A program made the translations under genes and the position numbers. From positions 62,001 through 126,000 of the forward strand of contig NZ_PVYW01000002.1 of assembly GCF_003001675.1 (NCBI RefSeq): a stretch of DNA of 64,000 bases, written 5' to 3'. Position 1 is the stretch's first letter, and each line of letters opens with the position of its first letter. The notes below the pieces were generated by a model. That model saw only the letters and a program-made list of their open reading frames with translations, was not told where the DNA came from and did no database searches. Shown one piece after another: positions 7,201 through 14,801 of the stretch. This DNA is from Cohnella sp. SGD-V74. Its GTDB lineage: Bacteria > Bacillota > Bacilli > Paenibacillales > Paenibacillaceae.

Positions 7201-9024
7201 CAATCCTGGCGGCGTTCCCGTTACCGGATCTGCCACTACGCGCACCAGTACCGTCTGATTTCCGCTAAAGGTCGGCCGCGGATAACTCCACTGTTCGTAC
7301 GGTGTCCATGTCCCTCCGGCATCCGTCGAATATTCATATTTTGTTAAGCCCGATCCTGACATCTCGATCACATTCTCGGTATCATCGACCGAAAAGTTGG
7401 TCGGCGCTGCCGGTGGAGGCGGATTCGGAGTGAACCAAATCGTTTTGGCCAATCCTGCCGGTGCTCCTGTAACCGGATCTTCCGCTATTCTCACCTGCAC
7501 CGTCTGTGCTCCGTCAAAGGTCTGCGGATTTGCTTTATCGTAGGCAGTCCACGTCTCGCCGTCATCCGTCGAATATTCCAGTGTCTGCCCCAGATAATCC
7601 GTATAGAATTCTGTGCCCATAATAAGGTTTAACATGTCGTTACTCGTTACATTTGGCGCTCCCGGCTGCGGCGGAGCCCGATGGAACAGCAGCTTCGCCG
7701 GGAAGGATGCCAACGTGTCTGTTGCCGTGTCTTCCTTTAAGCGCACGAACACCGTTTTTTCCTCGCTCAAATCCGGGGGATTTAAGGGATCGTACGTTGT
7801 CCACTCTGTAAGATAAGAGACGTCAACACTTCCGCTTCCAGGATTAACGAAATACTCCATCCTGTCGTTTATGCCCGTAATTGTATTGGCCACGTCGTTC
7901 ACCGAAACGTTCGGCGCATCTGGCCTTAATCTCACTTTACGAATTAATTTGGTATCATACTCCGCAAAATAAAGGGTCTTCCCCGAGCTGTCTACGGTCA
8001 ATCCGAAAGGATTGCTCAAATGGGCTTTTTTCGCTGAAAAGTCATACACCTCTTCATTGCCGCTAGAAATACCGCCCCCCGCCACGCTGGTGAGTATGCC
8101 CTCCGAATCTACTTTCAGAATTTTATCGCTTGTCGGATCCGCAATATAGAGATTCCCTGCTTGGTCAAGAGCCACTCCATAGGGATTTACCCGGGCTTCT
8201 ATCGCCGGCCCGTTCTCTCCGCCAGAACCGTTATGTCCATTCCCCGCCACCGTGGTAATCTGACCATGTGTATCTACTTTCCGTACTCGATGATTATCCA
8301 TATCCGCAATATAGAGGTTCCCCGCACTGTCAACGGCGACATCCATCGGAAAGTTTAAACTGGCTCCTGTCGCCGGCTGATTGTCTCCGTTATAGCCGCT
8401 ATCCCCATTCCCCGCCACCGTCGTGATCTTGCCCGTCAAATCTACTTTCCGAATTCGATGGTTATTTGTATCCGCAATATAGAGATTTCCTTCACTGTCT
8501 AAGACTATTCCGTTAGGGGAGTCTAATTGAGCGCTTGTCGCCGGCCCATCGTCCCCGCCAAAAGCCGCACTCCCATCCCCAGCCACCGTGATGATGGAAT
8601 TGGGGGGAGTTGCAGTTCGTTTCAGGACCCGATTGTTCCACCCATCCGCAATATAGAGATTTCCTTCACTATCCATTGCCACTCCGGAAGGCTGGTTTAA
8701 TGAGCTTGCAACCGTGGTGATTAGGCCATCCTGATCCACCTTGCGGATTCGGTTGTTCCCCCTGTCTGCAATATAGATCCCGTAAGTGCTTGCAGTCACC
8801 CCGACAGGATCGCTCAATTTGGCCTCTATCGCGGGTTGATTGTCACCGTTATAACCCAACTGGTGATACATCCCCGCCACGGTGAAGATGAGGTGCGAAT
8901 TCGGATCAGCTCTTTCAGGTTCTGCCGCAAAACTCTGTTGTACAGACAACGTGGACAAGAGTTGCAGCATTATAGTAGAGCATAAAGTCAAAATGGAAAA
9001 CTTCTTCAGCCGCTTCCTGCGCAT
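4285..9024 (-). CDS. Giant SLH-anchored surface protein with NHL, beta-sandwich and FnIII repeats
   Basis: Secreted cell-wall-bound protein of 1579 residues. In order: signal peptide (MRRKRLKKFSILTLCSTIML..., cleavage near SFAAE, about residue 34); about six NHL-type propeller repeats to about 370 (repeated GNLYIADxxNHRIRKVD and ITTVAGNG); five beta-sandwich repeats of about 75 residues to about 750 (N-D-x-x-N-x-I, MEYSTDGGETW, FSGTQTVQVRV); four FnIII domains at about 764-1126 (PTNVTAVAGNGQATISFTPP type); a Gly/Ser linker; a beta-rich domain of about 220 residues; and SLH repeats from about 1390 (FSDVAKHWAKSAV, FSDVKASDWYSG, FGDAAKVAKWAQNG, each with a TRAE/TREQ motif). SLH domains bind pyruvylated wall polymer. 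RBS GGAGGT at 9035-9030. Likely ligand or polysaccharide binding; no enzyme motif is seen. Confidence 0.9.
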   Translation of the reverse strand: MRRKRLKKFSILTLCSTIMLQLLSTLSVQQSFAAEPERADPNSHLIFTVAGMYHQLGYNGDNQPAIEAKLSDPVGVTASTYGIYIADRGNNRIRKVDQDGLITTVASSLNQPSGVAMDSEGNLYIADGWNNRVLKRTATPPNSIITVAGDGSAAFGGDDGPATSAQLDSPNGIVLDSEGNLYIADTNNHRIRKVDLTGKITTVAGNGDSGYNGDNQPATGASLNFPMDVAVDSAGNLYIADMDNHRVRKVDTHGQITTVAGNGHNGSGGENGPAIEARVNPYGVALDQAGNLYIADPTSDKILKVDSEGILTSVAGGGISSGNEEVYDFSAKKAHLSNPFGLTVDSSGKTLYFAEYDTKLIRKVRLRPDAPNVSVNDVANTITGINDRMEYFVNPGSGSVDVSYLTEWTTYDPLNPPDLSEEKTVFVRLKEDTATDTLASFPAKLLFHRAPPQPGAPNVTSNDMLNLIMGTEFYTDYLGQTLEYSTDDGETWTAYDKANPQTFDGAQTVQVRIAEDPVTGAPAGLAKTIWFTPNPPPPAAPTNFSVDDTENVIEMSGSGLTKYEYSTDAGGTWTPYEQWSYPRPTFSGNQTVLVRVVADPVTGTPPGLTTALTFTENPEAPGVTANDDTNLLEGADDTMEYSTNNGNTWRLYNSANPPIFNGFVYVMVRVAAANGVPAGASKGVSFSEPPAAPNVTANDETNMIVGANGSMEYSTDGGETWTFYEEWDPPTFSGTQTVQVRVWPDGAVKTLYFTPENGGGSATVPDAPTGVAAVAGNGQATVSFTPPLSDGGSPITGYKVISQPGGLMATGTTSPITITGLTNGTAYTFKVVAANSVGDSPESAASTSVTPTAPIGSPGSPTNVTAVAGNGQATISFTPPATDGGNPITGYIITSQPEGLTATGTTSPITVTGLTNGTTYTFTVVAVNGVGNSPQSAPSASVTPLAPPDAPTGVTAVAGNGEATVSFTPPANNGGSAITGYKVISEPGGITATGTTGPITVTGLTNDTPYTFKVVATNSVGDSPESTPSTSVTPTAPAGSPAAPTNVAAAAGNGQATISFTPPVDDGGNPITGYIVTSQPGGLTATGASSPITITGLTNGTSYTFTVKAINAAGSSAASTASSAVVPSAPTGGNGGNSGGDSGGNGGAGGGTTSSGSSNEEAVIVLVNGKEESAGTATTGKRNDQTLLTIAVDQKKLDDKLAAEGQGAVVTIPVKTKSDVIIGELNGQMIKNMENKEAVLVLQTDNATYTIPAHEINIDAIFSQLGKPANLADIKVRIEISASAAETVKLAENAAEKGTFSLVMPPLEFNITAVYGSQTTTVTKFNAYVERTVAIPDGIDPNKITTGVVIEADGSVRHVPTQVTKNGARYFAKINSLTNSTYAVVWNPIEFSDVAKHWAKSAVNDMGSRMVIDGTGGGKFTPNRDITRAEFAAILVRGLGLKPENGPTAFSDVKASDWYSGVINTAYAYQLIDGFQDGTFRPQDKITREQAMLILSKAMVLTGLADTLSAKSADAVLHPFGDAAKVAKWAQNGVSSSVDAGIVTGRSADTLAPKANMTRAEVAAIVQRLLQKSELIEMK
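5645..6735 (-). repeat. Four tandem FnIII-coding repeats of about 280 bp
   Basis: Four consecutive copies encode 91-95 residue fibronectin type III modules with near-identical blocks (AGNGQATxSFTPP, ITGYxxxSxPGGxTATG, PITVTGLTNGTxYTF). The high nucleotide similarity makes this a site of likely copy-number change and of assembly error. Confidence 0.85.
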
Positions 9025-9156
9025 CAGTATACCTCCAAATTCTAGTAATCAAACTGTTATCTATCTCGACTTCGACAATAATCTACCTCACTATACATTG
9101 GGACAATAAACGAAAAATAAACAAGAACGCGCCTAACCCCGCCTCTTGTCGAACCT

Positions 9157-9198
9157 TGTTTACAATTTGTTTATTCCGATAAGGTAAGCTGATAGAAT
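9157..9198 (+). promoter_or_regulatory. Candidate promoter of the hybrid histidine kinase gene
   Basis: In the 197-bp divergent gap between the SLH gene and the kinase, an AT-rich TTGTTTACAATTTGTTTATT run (9157-9176) is followed by TAGAAT (9193-9198). The best -35 reading is uncertain because spacing to TAGAAT is 17 bp only for a weak TTTATT. Confidence 0.3.
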
Positions 9199-9221
9199 GG
9201 CATAAGAAAGGAGGAGAGACA

Positions 9222-12200
9222 GTGCCCGGAAAAACGCCGCTGAGAAGGTCGATCGTGATCGGCGCGATCACTCTTTTGCTTGCTTCGCTCTTTGCTCTAT
9301 GGCTGACGGGAAGCGGAGACGACTCACGAGATTCCCTGCAGGTTCGCGGCGGAGCGGCAAGCTTGCAAAATTGGGACCCCGAGCAGAGTCCCGCCGTCAA
9401 GCTGGACGGAGAATGGGAATTTTACTGGAACCGTCTGCTGACCCCCGAGGACTTCCGGACACAGGGAGAAGCGTTGACCGGAAGCGCCGCCTATATGACG
9501 ATTCCCTCCTCCTGGAACGGACAAGTTGTTAACGGGGACAAGCTGCCTGTCTACGGCTCGGCGACGTATCGGATGGTGTTGACCGATCTCCCGTCTTCCG
9601 GAGTGTACGCTTTGAAAAAAACGAACATCCGATTTTCGAGCCGGATTTACGTGAACGGGGAGGAGCTTCTGGCGGACGGACTGCCGGGCAGCGGCGACCA
9701 GGCTTACGAGCCGGGCAATCGGCCTCAGTTGAACGCTTTCTACAGCGACGGCGGAGAGGTCGAGATCGTCGTGCAAGCGGCTAACTACGACTACGTCAAT
9801 TCCGGCGTTGTCGTCCCTCTCCTGTTCGGCAAGCAGGAGGCGTTGAACGGCCTTCAGCAGAAAACGATGGCGCGGGAATTCGTCATTCTCTCGATTCTCG
9901 GCACATTGGCGCTGATCTACGTCATCTGCTTCATTGCGGCGGCTATGTACAACAGGAAGGATTACTCCTTGCTGATGCTGGCGCTTCTCTGCGCGGTAGC
10001 CGGCATCTATCATAGTCTGATGGGCGAACGTTCGCTGATGCTGCTGATCCCGGACGTCTCGTTCGTAACGCTGTACAAAATCAAAGATGTAGCCTCGGTT
10101 CTCACTTGCATGGCGATAGCCCTATCGTTCTATCAACTGCAAAGAAGCATCATTTCCTTCAGGCTAATGCTGGCCGTAACGCTCGTGCTGGGAGCTTTCG
10201 CGATCGTCATCGTATTCCTCCCCATCAGTGCGTATACGCCGATTCAATATTACATCGTCATTATGTACCAACTGCTGCTCGCCTGGCTTTTCGCAAGAGC
10301 TGCTTATTTGTATATCCGCGGCGGGGAAGGCCATCGCTGGAAGTCCTTTCTGCTGTGCATCGCCATCCTGCCGATCAATTTTTACTCCATAGATACGATT
10401 TTGTTCGCGTTAAGCGTCAGCTCGTCGCTGCAATTCAGCCAATTCTGCATCGTCGCCTTTAATCTGGCCATGCTTCTTCTCATCGTTCTCCGTTTTTTCG
10501 AAGCGTACCATACGATCAATGAGATGAAGGACCAGTTGCTGCGCCTGGACAAAATCAAAGACGATTTCCTGTCCAACACTTCCCATGAACTGAGAACGCC
10601 GCTGAACGCCATCGTCAACATCTCCGAGACGCTTCTTAAAGGGGTGAACGGCCCGGTCAACGGAGAGCAGGCGCAAAATCTGTCGCTCGTAGTCGGAAGC
10701 GGAAGACGGCTGACTCATCTCGTCAACGAACTGCTCGACTATTCCAAGCTGAAGCACGGGGACATGAAGCTGCACAAAAGCCGTCTCCTCTTGAAGGCGT
10801 ACGTAGAATCGGTCATGCGCATTCATCTCTTCTTATTGGAAGGAAAAAACGTGACGCTCGTCAACCGGGTGTCGGACGACCTGCCTCTCGTTCATGCGGA
10901 CGGCATCCGGCTTACGCAAATTTTGCACAACCTGATCGGCAACGCGATCAAGTTCTGCGACCGGGGAGTCGTGGAAGTAAGCGCGGCGGTTGCGGGGGAA
11001 TGGGTCGACATTCGCGTCAAGGATACCGGAATCGGCATAGAGCCTCACATGCAGGAGCGCATCTTCATGGATTACGAGCAAGGAGAGCATGCGGAAGGGG
11101 CCCAATACGCCGGAACCGGGCTCGGATTGAGCATTACGAAACGTCTCGTCGAACTGCACGGAGGGCGCATCGGCGTTCGCTCGACTCCTGGGCAAGGCGC
11201 AACCTTCTCGTTTACGTTGCCCGTTGCGCCTGGCAAATCCGTCAAAACGGAAGCAGAGCCGCCGCGATATGCGAACGAGACCCTTTTCTCCGAGGCTGAT
11301 CTGGCTCATCAGGAATATCCGCTGCGCGTCGAAGGCGAACAGCCGGAATCGATACTGATCGTGGACGATAATGCACTGAATCTGCAAAGCATGATCAATC
11401 TGTTCAAGCTCGAGAAGCAAACGATCGTCGCCGTCAACCGCGGAGAATTGGCGCTGGAAGCCGTTCTCTCGCGTCAGGAGTTTCTGCTCGTCATTCTGGA
11501 CATTACGATGCCCGATCTGTCCGGCTTCGAGGTGCTGCGCCGCATCCGCGAACGGTTCTCTCCCTTCGAGCTGCCCGTTCTGATGTTGACGGCGCGAAGC
11601 CGCAGCGAGGACATTCGGCTGGCAATGGAGCTGGGAGCCAACGACTTCGTCGCCAAGCCGTTCGAATCCGAGGAGCTGATGGCCCGGGTCAGAAGCCTCT
11701 CGAAGCTGAAATCGTCGGTCAAGCTGGCCCGGGACGCCGAGATCGCCTTCCTGCGCTCCCAGATCAAGCCTCATTTCCTGTACAACGCCTTGACCGCGAT
11801 CGCCGAGCTGTGCGTGACCGATTCCCGGCAGGCGGAGGAGGTTACGCTGCAATTGTCGCGTTATTTGCGCAGCAGCTTCGACTTCAAGCATCTGGACGCG
11901 TTAACGACGCTTAGCAACGAGTTGGAATTGGTCCGCTCCTATGTCGCGATCGAGCAAGCCCGCTTCGGAGCTCGGCTGCAAGTGGAGTACGAGGTAGACG
12001 CCGATCCGAACCTGCTGATCCCTCCGCTCATCGTTCAACCGCTGGTGGAAAATGCGATTCGGCACGGAGTCATGTCCAACTCCAGGGGAGGCAAGGTGAG
12101 CCTTCTCGTTAAGGGAGGCTTGGGGAACGGCATTGTTTTATGCATAGAAGACAACGGCCGCGGGATGAGCCCGCAGAAGCTGGACAGCGTGCTCCATCCG

Positions 12201-12353
12201 GATTCGGCGGCGAAAGGCATCGGGTTGTGGAACATCAGCCAGCGCCTGCGGCTTCTGTACGGTACGGAAATGCGGATCGAGAGCAAGGAAGGCCGAGGCA
12301 CGCGAATCGAGATCGCGCTTCCCGGAGAAAACCCGATGGCGAAAGGAGGTTGA
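9222..12353 (+). CDS. Hybrid sensor histidine kinase: 7TMR-DISM, HisKA kinase, REC, LytS-type kinase
   Basis: Membrane sensor of 1043 residues from GTG 9222 (AAGGAGGAGAGACA upstream). Layout: N-terminal membrane segment; extracellular jelly-roll-like region at about 30-215 (LDGEWEFYWNRLL, YRMVLTDLPSSG, a DISMED2-like fold); about seven membrane helices at 220-430; HisKA with SNTSHELRTPLN (His near residue 454); HATPase with NLIGNAIKFC, DTGIGIEPHMQERIF and GTGLGLSI; REC with LVILDITMPD (phospho-Asp near 760) and AKPF; then a second kinase of the LytS/YesM type (SQIKPHFLYNALTAI near 847) and a second HATPase (PLVENAIRHGV, GIGLWNISQRL). It thus carries two different kinase modules around a receiver. 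The response regulator gene starts 3 nt after its stop. Confidence 0.93.
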   Translation: MPGKTPLRRSIVIGAITLLLASLFALWLTGSGDDSRDSLQVRGGAASLQNWDPEQSPAVKLDGEWEFYWNRLLTPEDFRTQGEALTGSAAYMTIPSSWNGQVVNGDKLPVYGSATYRMVLTDLPSSGVYALKKTNIRFSSRIYVNGEELLADGLPGSGDQAYEPGNRPQLNAFYSDGGEVEIVVQAANYDYVNSGVVVPLLFGKQEALNGLQQKTMAREFVILSILGTLALIYVICFIAAAMYNRKDYSLLMLALLCAVAGIYHSLMGERSLMLLIPDVSFVTLYKIKDVASVLTCMAIALSFYQLQRSIISFRLMLAVTLVLGAFAIVIVFLPISAYTPIQYYIVIMYQLLLAWLFARAAYLYIRGGEGHRWKSFLLCIAILPINFYSIDTILFALSVSSSLQFSQFCIVAFNLAMLLLIVLRFFEAYHTINEMKDQLLRLDKIKDDFLSNTSHELRTPLNAIVNISETLLKGVNGPVNGEQAQNLSLVVGSGRRLTHLVNELLDYSKLKHGDMKLHKSRLLLKAYVESVMRIHLFLLEGKNVTLVNRVSDDLPLVHADGIRLTQILHNLIGNAIKFCDRGVVEVSAAVAGEWVDIRVKDTGIGIEPHMQERIFMDYEQGEHAEGAQYAGTGLGLSITKRLVELHGGRIGVRSTPGQGATFSFTLPVAPGKSVKTEAEPPRYANETLFSEADLAHQEYPLRVEGEQPESILIVDDNALNLQSMINLFKLEKQTIVAVNRGELALEAVLSRQEFLLVILDITMPDLSGFEVLRRIRERFSPFELPVLMLTARSRSEDIRLAMELGANDFVAKPFESEELMARVRSLSKLKSSVKLARDAEIAFLRSQIKPHFLYNALTAIAELCVTDSRQAEEVTLQLSRYLRSSFDFKHLDALTTLSNELELVRSYVAIEQARFGARLQVEYEVDADPNLLIPPLIVQPLVENAIRHGVMSNSRGGKVSLLVKGGLGNGIVLCIEDNGRGMSPQKLDSVLHPDSAAKGIGLWNISQRLRLLYGTEMRIESKEGRGTRIEIALPGENPMAKGG

Positions 12354-12356
12354 CGG

Positions 12357-13457
12357 ATGCTGCGAATCATGATTGTAGACGACGAGGAGCTTGCGGCGAT
12401 GAGACTGAGGCGCATCGTCGCCGAATACGGCGAGCCTAGCGAAGTCGTCCTGTTTCTGGACTCGCAGGAAGCGCACGAATATGCCAAAACGCATGCCGTG
12501 GACGTCGCTTTTCTGGACATCTCCATGCCGGACATCAACGGCATGCAATTGTCGAAGCTGCTGACGGACGTTAACGAGTCGATCAAAATCGTTTTTGTTA
12601 CCGGTTATGACGCGTATGCGGTTCACGCCTTCGAGTTGAACGCCGTGGACTATATTATGAAGCCGGTCACGGCGGAGCGGCTGAACGTCACGATGAAGAG
12701 AATCCGGGCAGGACGCCCGTCGATCGAGGCGTCAAGGCCGCCGCTCGAAGTGTTTCTGTTCAACGGCATGACCGTAAGCGTACGGGACGCAGACGGCGTA
12801 CGAGAAGCCGTCAAGCTGAGAAGTCCGAAAACCGAAGAACTGTTCGCCTTTCTGGTGTGCAAGCGGACCGTGCACCGAGAGGAAATCATCGATACGCTAT
12901 GGAACGGATTCGTGCCCGACAAAGCCTGGAAAAACTTGAATTCCACGCTGTATTACGTTCGCAAGGCAATTAATGCGGACGGGCATAAATGCGAAATCTC
13001 GATGGCGGGCAATGAAATCCGGATCAACGCGGACGAGTTGTACTGCGATCTGCACGAATTCGAACGGTTGCTGAAGGAAATCCGACGCGACCCGGAACGA
13101 AACGCCGGCCTGCTCCAAAGAGCCGAGGCGCTATACTCGGGACCGCTGCTGCGGGGCAAAGCTTATGATTGGGCCAGCGGATACGCACTGAATCTCGAGC
13201 GTCAGTACACGGAGCTGTTGGAGCTGCAAGCCCGCCATTACCGTCAACGGGGGCAACTGCTTCAGGCGTTGAACGGCTATGGCGAAATCTTGAAGCTGGA
13301 CGCCTTGCGCGAAGATGTACATATCGAACTGATCCGCATCTTCCTCGAGCTCGGCCGCAAAAACGAAGCGATCCGGCAATACCGGCAATTGGAGCTGCTG
13401 CTGCGCTCCGAACTGGGGATGGAGCCGGATTCGAAAATCAGGGAGCTGCTGCAATAA
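12357..13457 (+). CDS. Response regulator with REC, winged helix and BTAD domain
   Basis: Cytoplasmic two-component regulator, 366 residues. REC domain at 1-120: MIVDDEELAAMRLRRI, phospho-Asp in VAFLDISMPDINGMQL, Thr/Lys in FVTGYD and DYIMKPV. After a linker comes a winged helix with VKLRSPKTEELFAFLVCKR and KNLNSTLYYVRKAIN, then a bacterial transcriptional activator domain (about 240-366) with ERQYTELLELQARHYRQRG and EDVHIELIRIFLELGR. This order is found in SARP-like regulators of Paenibacillus-type genomes. Its RBS AAAGGAGG lies in the last codons of the kinase gene, so translation is coupled and it is the cognate partner. Targets are unknown; the neighbouring SLH gene is a possibility. Confidence 0.9.
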   Translation: MLRIMIVDDEELAAMRLRRIVAEYGEPSEVVLFLDSQEAHEYAKTHAVDVAFLDISMPDINGMQLSKLLTDVNESIKIVFVTGYDAYAVHAFELNAVDYIMKPVTAERLNVTMKRIRAGRPSIEASRPPLEVFLFNGMTVSVRDADGVREAVKLRSPKTEELFAFLVCKRTVHREEIIDTLWNGFVPDKAWKNLNSTLYYVRKAINADGHKCEISMAGNEIRINADELYCDLHEFERLLKEIRRDPERNAGLLQRAEALYSGPLLRGKAYDWASGYALNLERQYTELLELQARHYRQRGQLLQALNGYGEILKLDALREDVHIELIRIFLELGRKNEAIRQYRQLELLLRSELGMEPDSKIRELLQ

Positions 13458-13540
13458 GCCGGGAATCCGACGCGCAGACGGATGACAGGGAGTTGGGGTG
13501 GAAGGGCGATGCCCGAACGAAGTTGTTCCGAAACCTAACA

Positions 13541-13588
13541 GAAGGCTTTGCGCCTCCCCATATCGGGGTGACGCAAAGCCTTCTTAAT
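13541..13588. terminator. Bidirectional terminator
   Basis: GAAGGCTTTGCG (13541-13552) pairs with CGCAAAGCCTTC (13572-13583); an inner CCCC-atat-CGGGG stem extends it. TTAATTATT follows on the plus strand. It separates the response regulator (plus) from the oxidoreductase (minus). Confidence 0.85.
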
Positions 13589-13597
13589 TATTCCCGC

Positions 13598-14161
13598 TTA
13601 AACCTTCAGAACGTCATGATCGACGTACCGCTCTCCGTTCAGCTCGCTGACGACGTTGATTGCCACTTTCGCGCCGTCGCCCGCGGTAATGATCGTGTGC
13701 ATGCTCACTCCGGCGATCGTGCCGGCCGCCCATACGTTGGCGAGATTCGTCTTGCCGTCGGGCGCGCAGTCGACGATTGTCTTGATCCTCGGCTCCGTGC
13801 CGGGCTTGGTGACGATGCCGCTTGCCTCGGCGACGTCCGCGAACAGGCCGGTAGCAATAATGACATGAAGCGCCTCGTAAGACTGTCCGTCCGCTTCGAT
13901 CGTAACCGAGCCATTCCCGGGAACGAGCTTTGTCGCTTTGCCCGTCACGAACTCCGCTCCGAACTTGACCGCCTGCTTCTTGCCTACGGCTACGAGATCG
14001 GGACCGGTGATCCCTTCGGCTCCGTAATGGTTTTCCACCCATGCGCGTTTCGTTACGCTCTGATCGTTATCGATCACCAGCGTTTTCTTGCCGGCCTTGG
14101 CGGTAAAAATTGCGGCGCTGGCTCCCGCCGGTCCTCCGCCGATAATGGCAACGTCGTACAT
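13598..14161 (-). CDS. Short FAD/NAD(P)-binding oxidoreductase (thioredoxin-reductase-like, half length)
   Basis: The 187-residue product starts MYDVAIIGGGPAGASAAIFTAKAG, an FAD-binding Rossmann motif GxGxxG, continues with TLVIDNDQS, HVIIATGLF and ends with the second FAD motif NVWAAGTIAGVSMHTI and AGDGAKVAINV. It resembles thioredoxin reductase but lacks the inserted NAD(P)-binding domain and the CxxC redox motif, and is about 60 percent of the usual length. The sequence reads through without a frameshift, so this looks like a genuine single-domain subfamily rather than a decayed gene. ATG 14161 has AGGAG 8 nt upstream; an in-frame GTG at 14170 is less well placed. Function is unknown. Confidence 0.75.
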   Translation of the reverse strand: MYDVAIIGGGPAGASAAIFTAKAGKKTLVIDNDQSVTKRAWVENHYGAEGITGPDLVAVGKKQAVKFGAEFVTGKATKLVPGNGSVTIEADGQSYEALHVIIATGLFADVAEASGIVTKPGTEPRIKTIVDCAPDGKTNLANVWAAGTIAGVSMHTIITAGDGAKVAINVVSELNGERYVDHDVLKV

Positions 14162-14281
14162 CGCACTCACTCCTCATGTGAAAATTAGGAAGCTCCACTT
14201 AATTGTAACACGCGAATGAATCGCTTTCAAAAAGTAAGCCCCACTCCGAGGAAATCCGTGTGCACGACGCGCCCATCCCTG

Positions 14282-14470
14282 CTAATGGGATACTTCTTCC
14301 AGCCGTTCCACCCCGACCGTCTGCACGTCCGTCGGACTCTGGCCGACCTGAACGGTCGCCACGCCTCCCTCGACGTCCACGCGTTCGATCCAGACCGGCT
14401 CTCCGCTGTCCAGGCGAACTTTGATGTTATCCGCCGATTCGTAAATTTCCTTCGCTCTTTGCGCATCCAT
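14282..14470 (-). CDS. sspH: H-type small acid-soluble spore protein SspH
   Basis: The 62-residue product MDAQRAKEIYESADNIKVRL... has the SspH family start (M-x-x-x-RAKEIYxSxxxIxV) and the PVWIERVDVEGG core. Minor SASPs of this family accumulate in the forespore core under sigma-G in Bacillus. RBS GGAGGA lies at the end of the preceding small gene, whose stop is 4 nt upstream, so both are co-translated. Location next to the NHEJ operon fits a spore DNA-protection context. Confidence 0.88.
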   Translation of the reverse strand: MDAQRAKEIYESADNIKVRLDSGEPVWIERVDVEGGVATVQVGQSPTDVQTVGVERLEEVSH

Positions 14471-14474
14471 AGAA

Positions 14475-14639
14475 TCAGTCCTCCAATGTTTCCTCGATAT
14501 CCGGCACCCATCCGTTCTGAAAAGTAACCTGTCCGCCGCCCAGCCCTTCGTTCACCATGCGGTCGACTTCCATATCGTATTCGTCCCTGCCTTCGTGAAT
14601 CGAGTCCTCGAGCCCTTTCCCGTCTTCTTCTGAAGCCAC
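14475..14639 (-). CDS. Small acidic hypothetical protein upstream of sspH
   Basis: I do not recognise the family. The reading ...VASEEDGKGLEDSIHEGRDEYDMEVDRMVNEGLGGGQVTFQNGWVPDIEETLED is very acidic and about 54-57 residues long. GTG 14639 lies 9 nt after GGGGG; the in-frame ATG 14648 directly abuts the GGGGG run and is less likely. Its stop overlaps the RBS region of sspH. Co-expression with a spore gene suggests a forespore protein, by inference only. Confidence 0.6.
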   Translation of the reverse strand: MASEEDGKGLEDSIHEGRDEYDMEVDRMVNEGLGGGQVTFQNGWVPDIEETLED

Positions 14640-14707
14640 TTGCGACATCCCCCTTCGGCAATGGAATAAGTCCTTTCCAATATTCCCTGTCCGGTTGTTT
14701 TCCATGC

Positions 14708-14738
14708 GAATGGGCAACTTAAAGCCGTGTTCATAAAA
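14708..14738 (+). promoter_or_regulatory. Possible sigma-G promoter of the NHEJ operon
   Basis: GAATG (14708-14712) and CATAAAA (14732-14738) resemble the sigma-G -35 and -10 elements, with a 19-bp spacer, one longer than usual. Tentative. Confidence 0.25.
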
Positions 14739-14801
14739 GTCCGGTTGTCGGCTTCCCGAATTCAAATTTCGTCGAACCTCTACAGCAAAGGAGCGTTAGC
14801 C

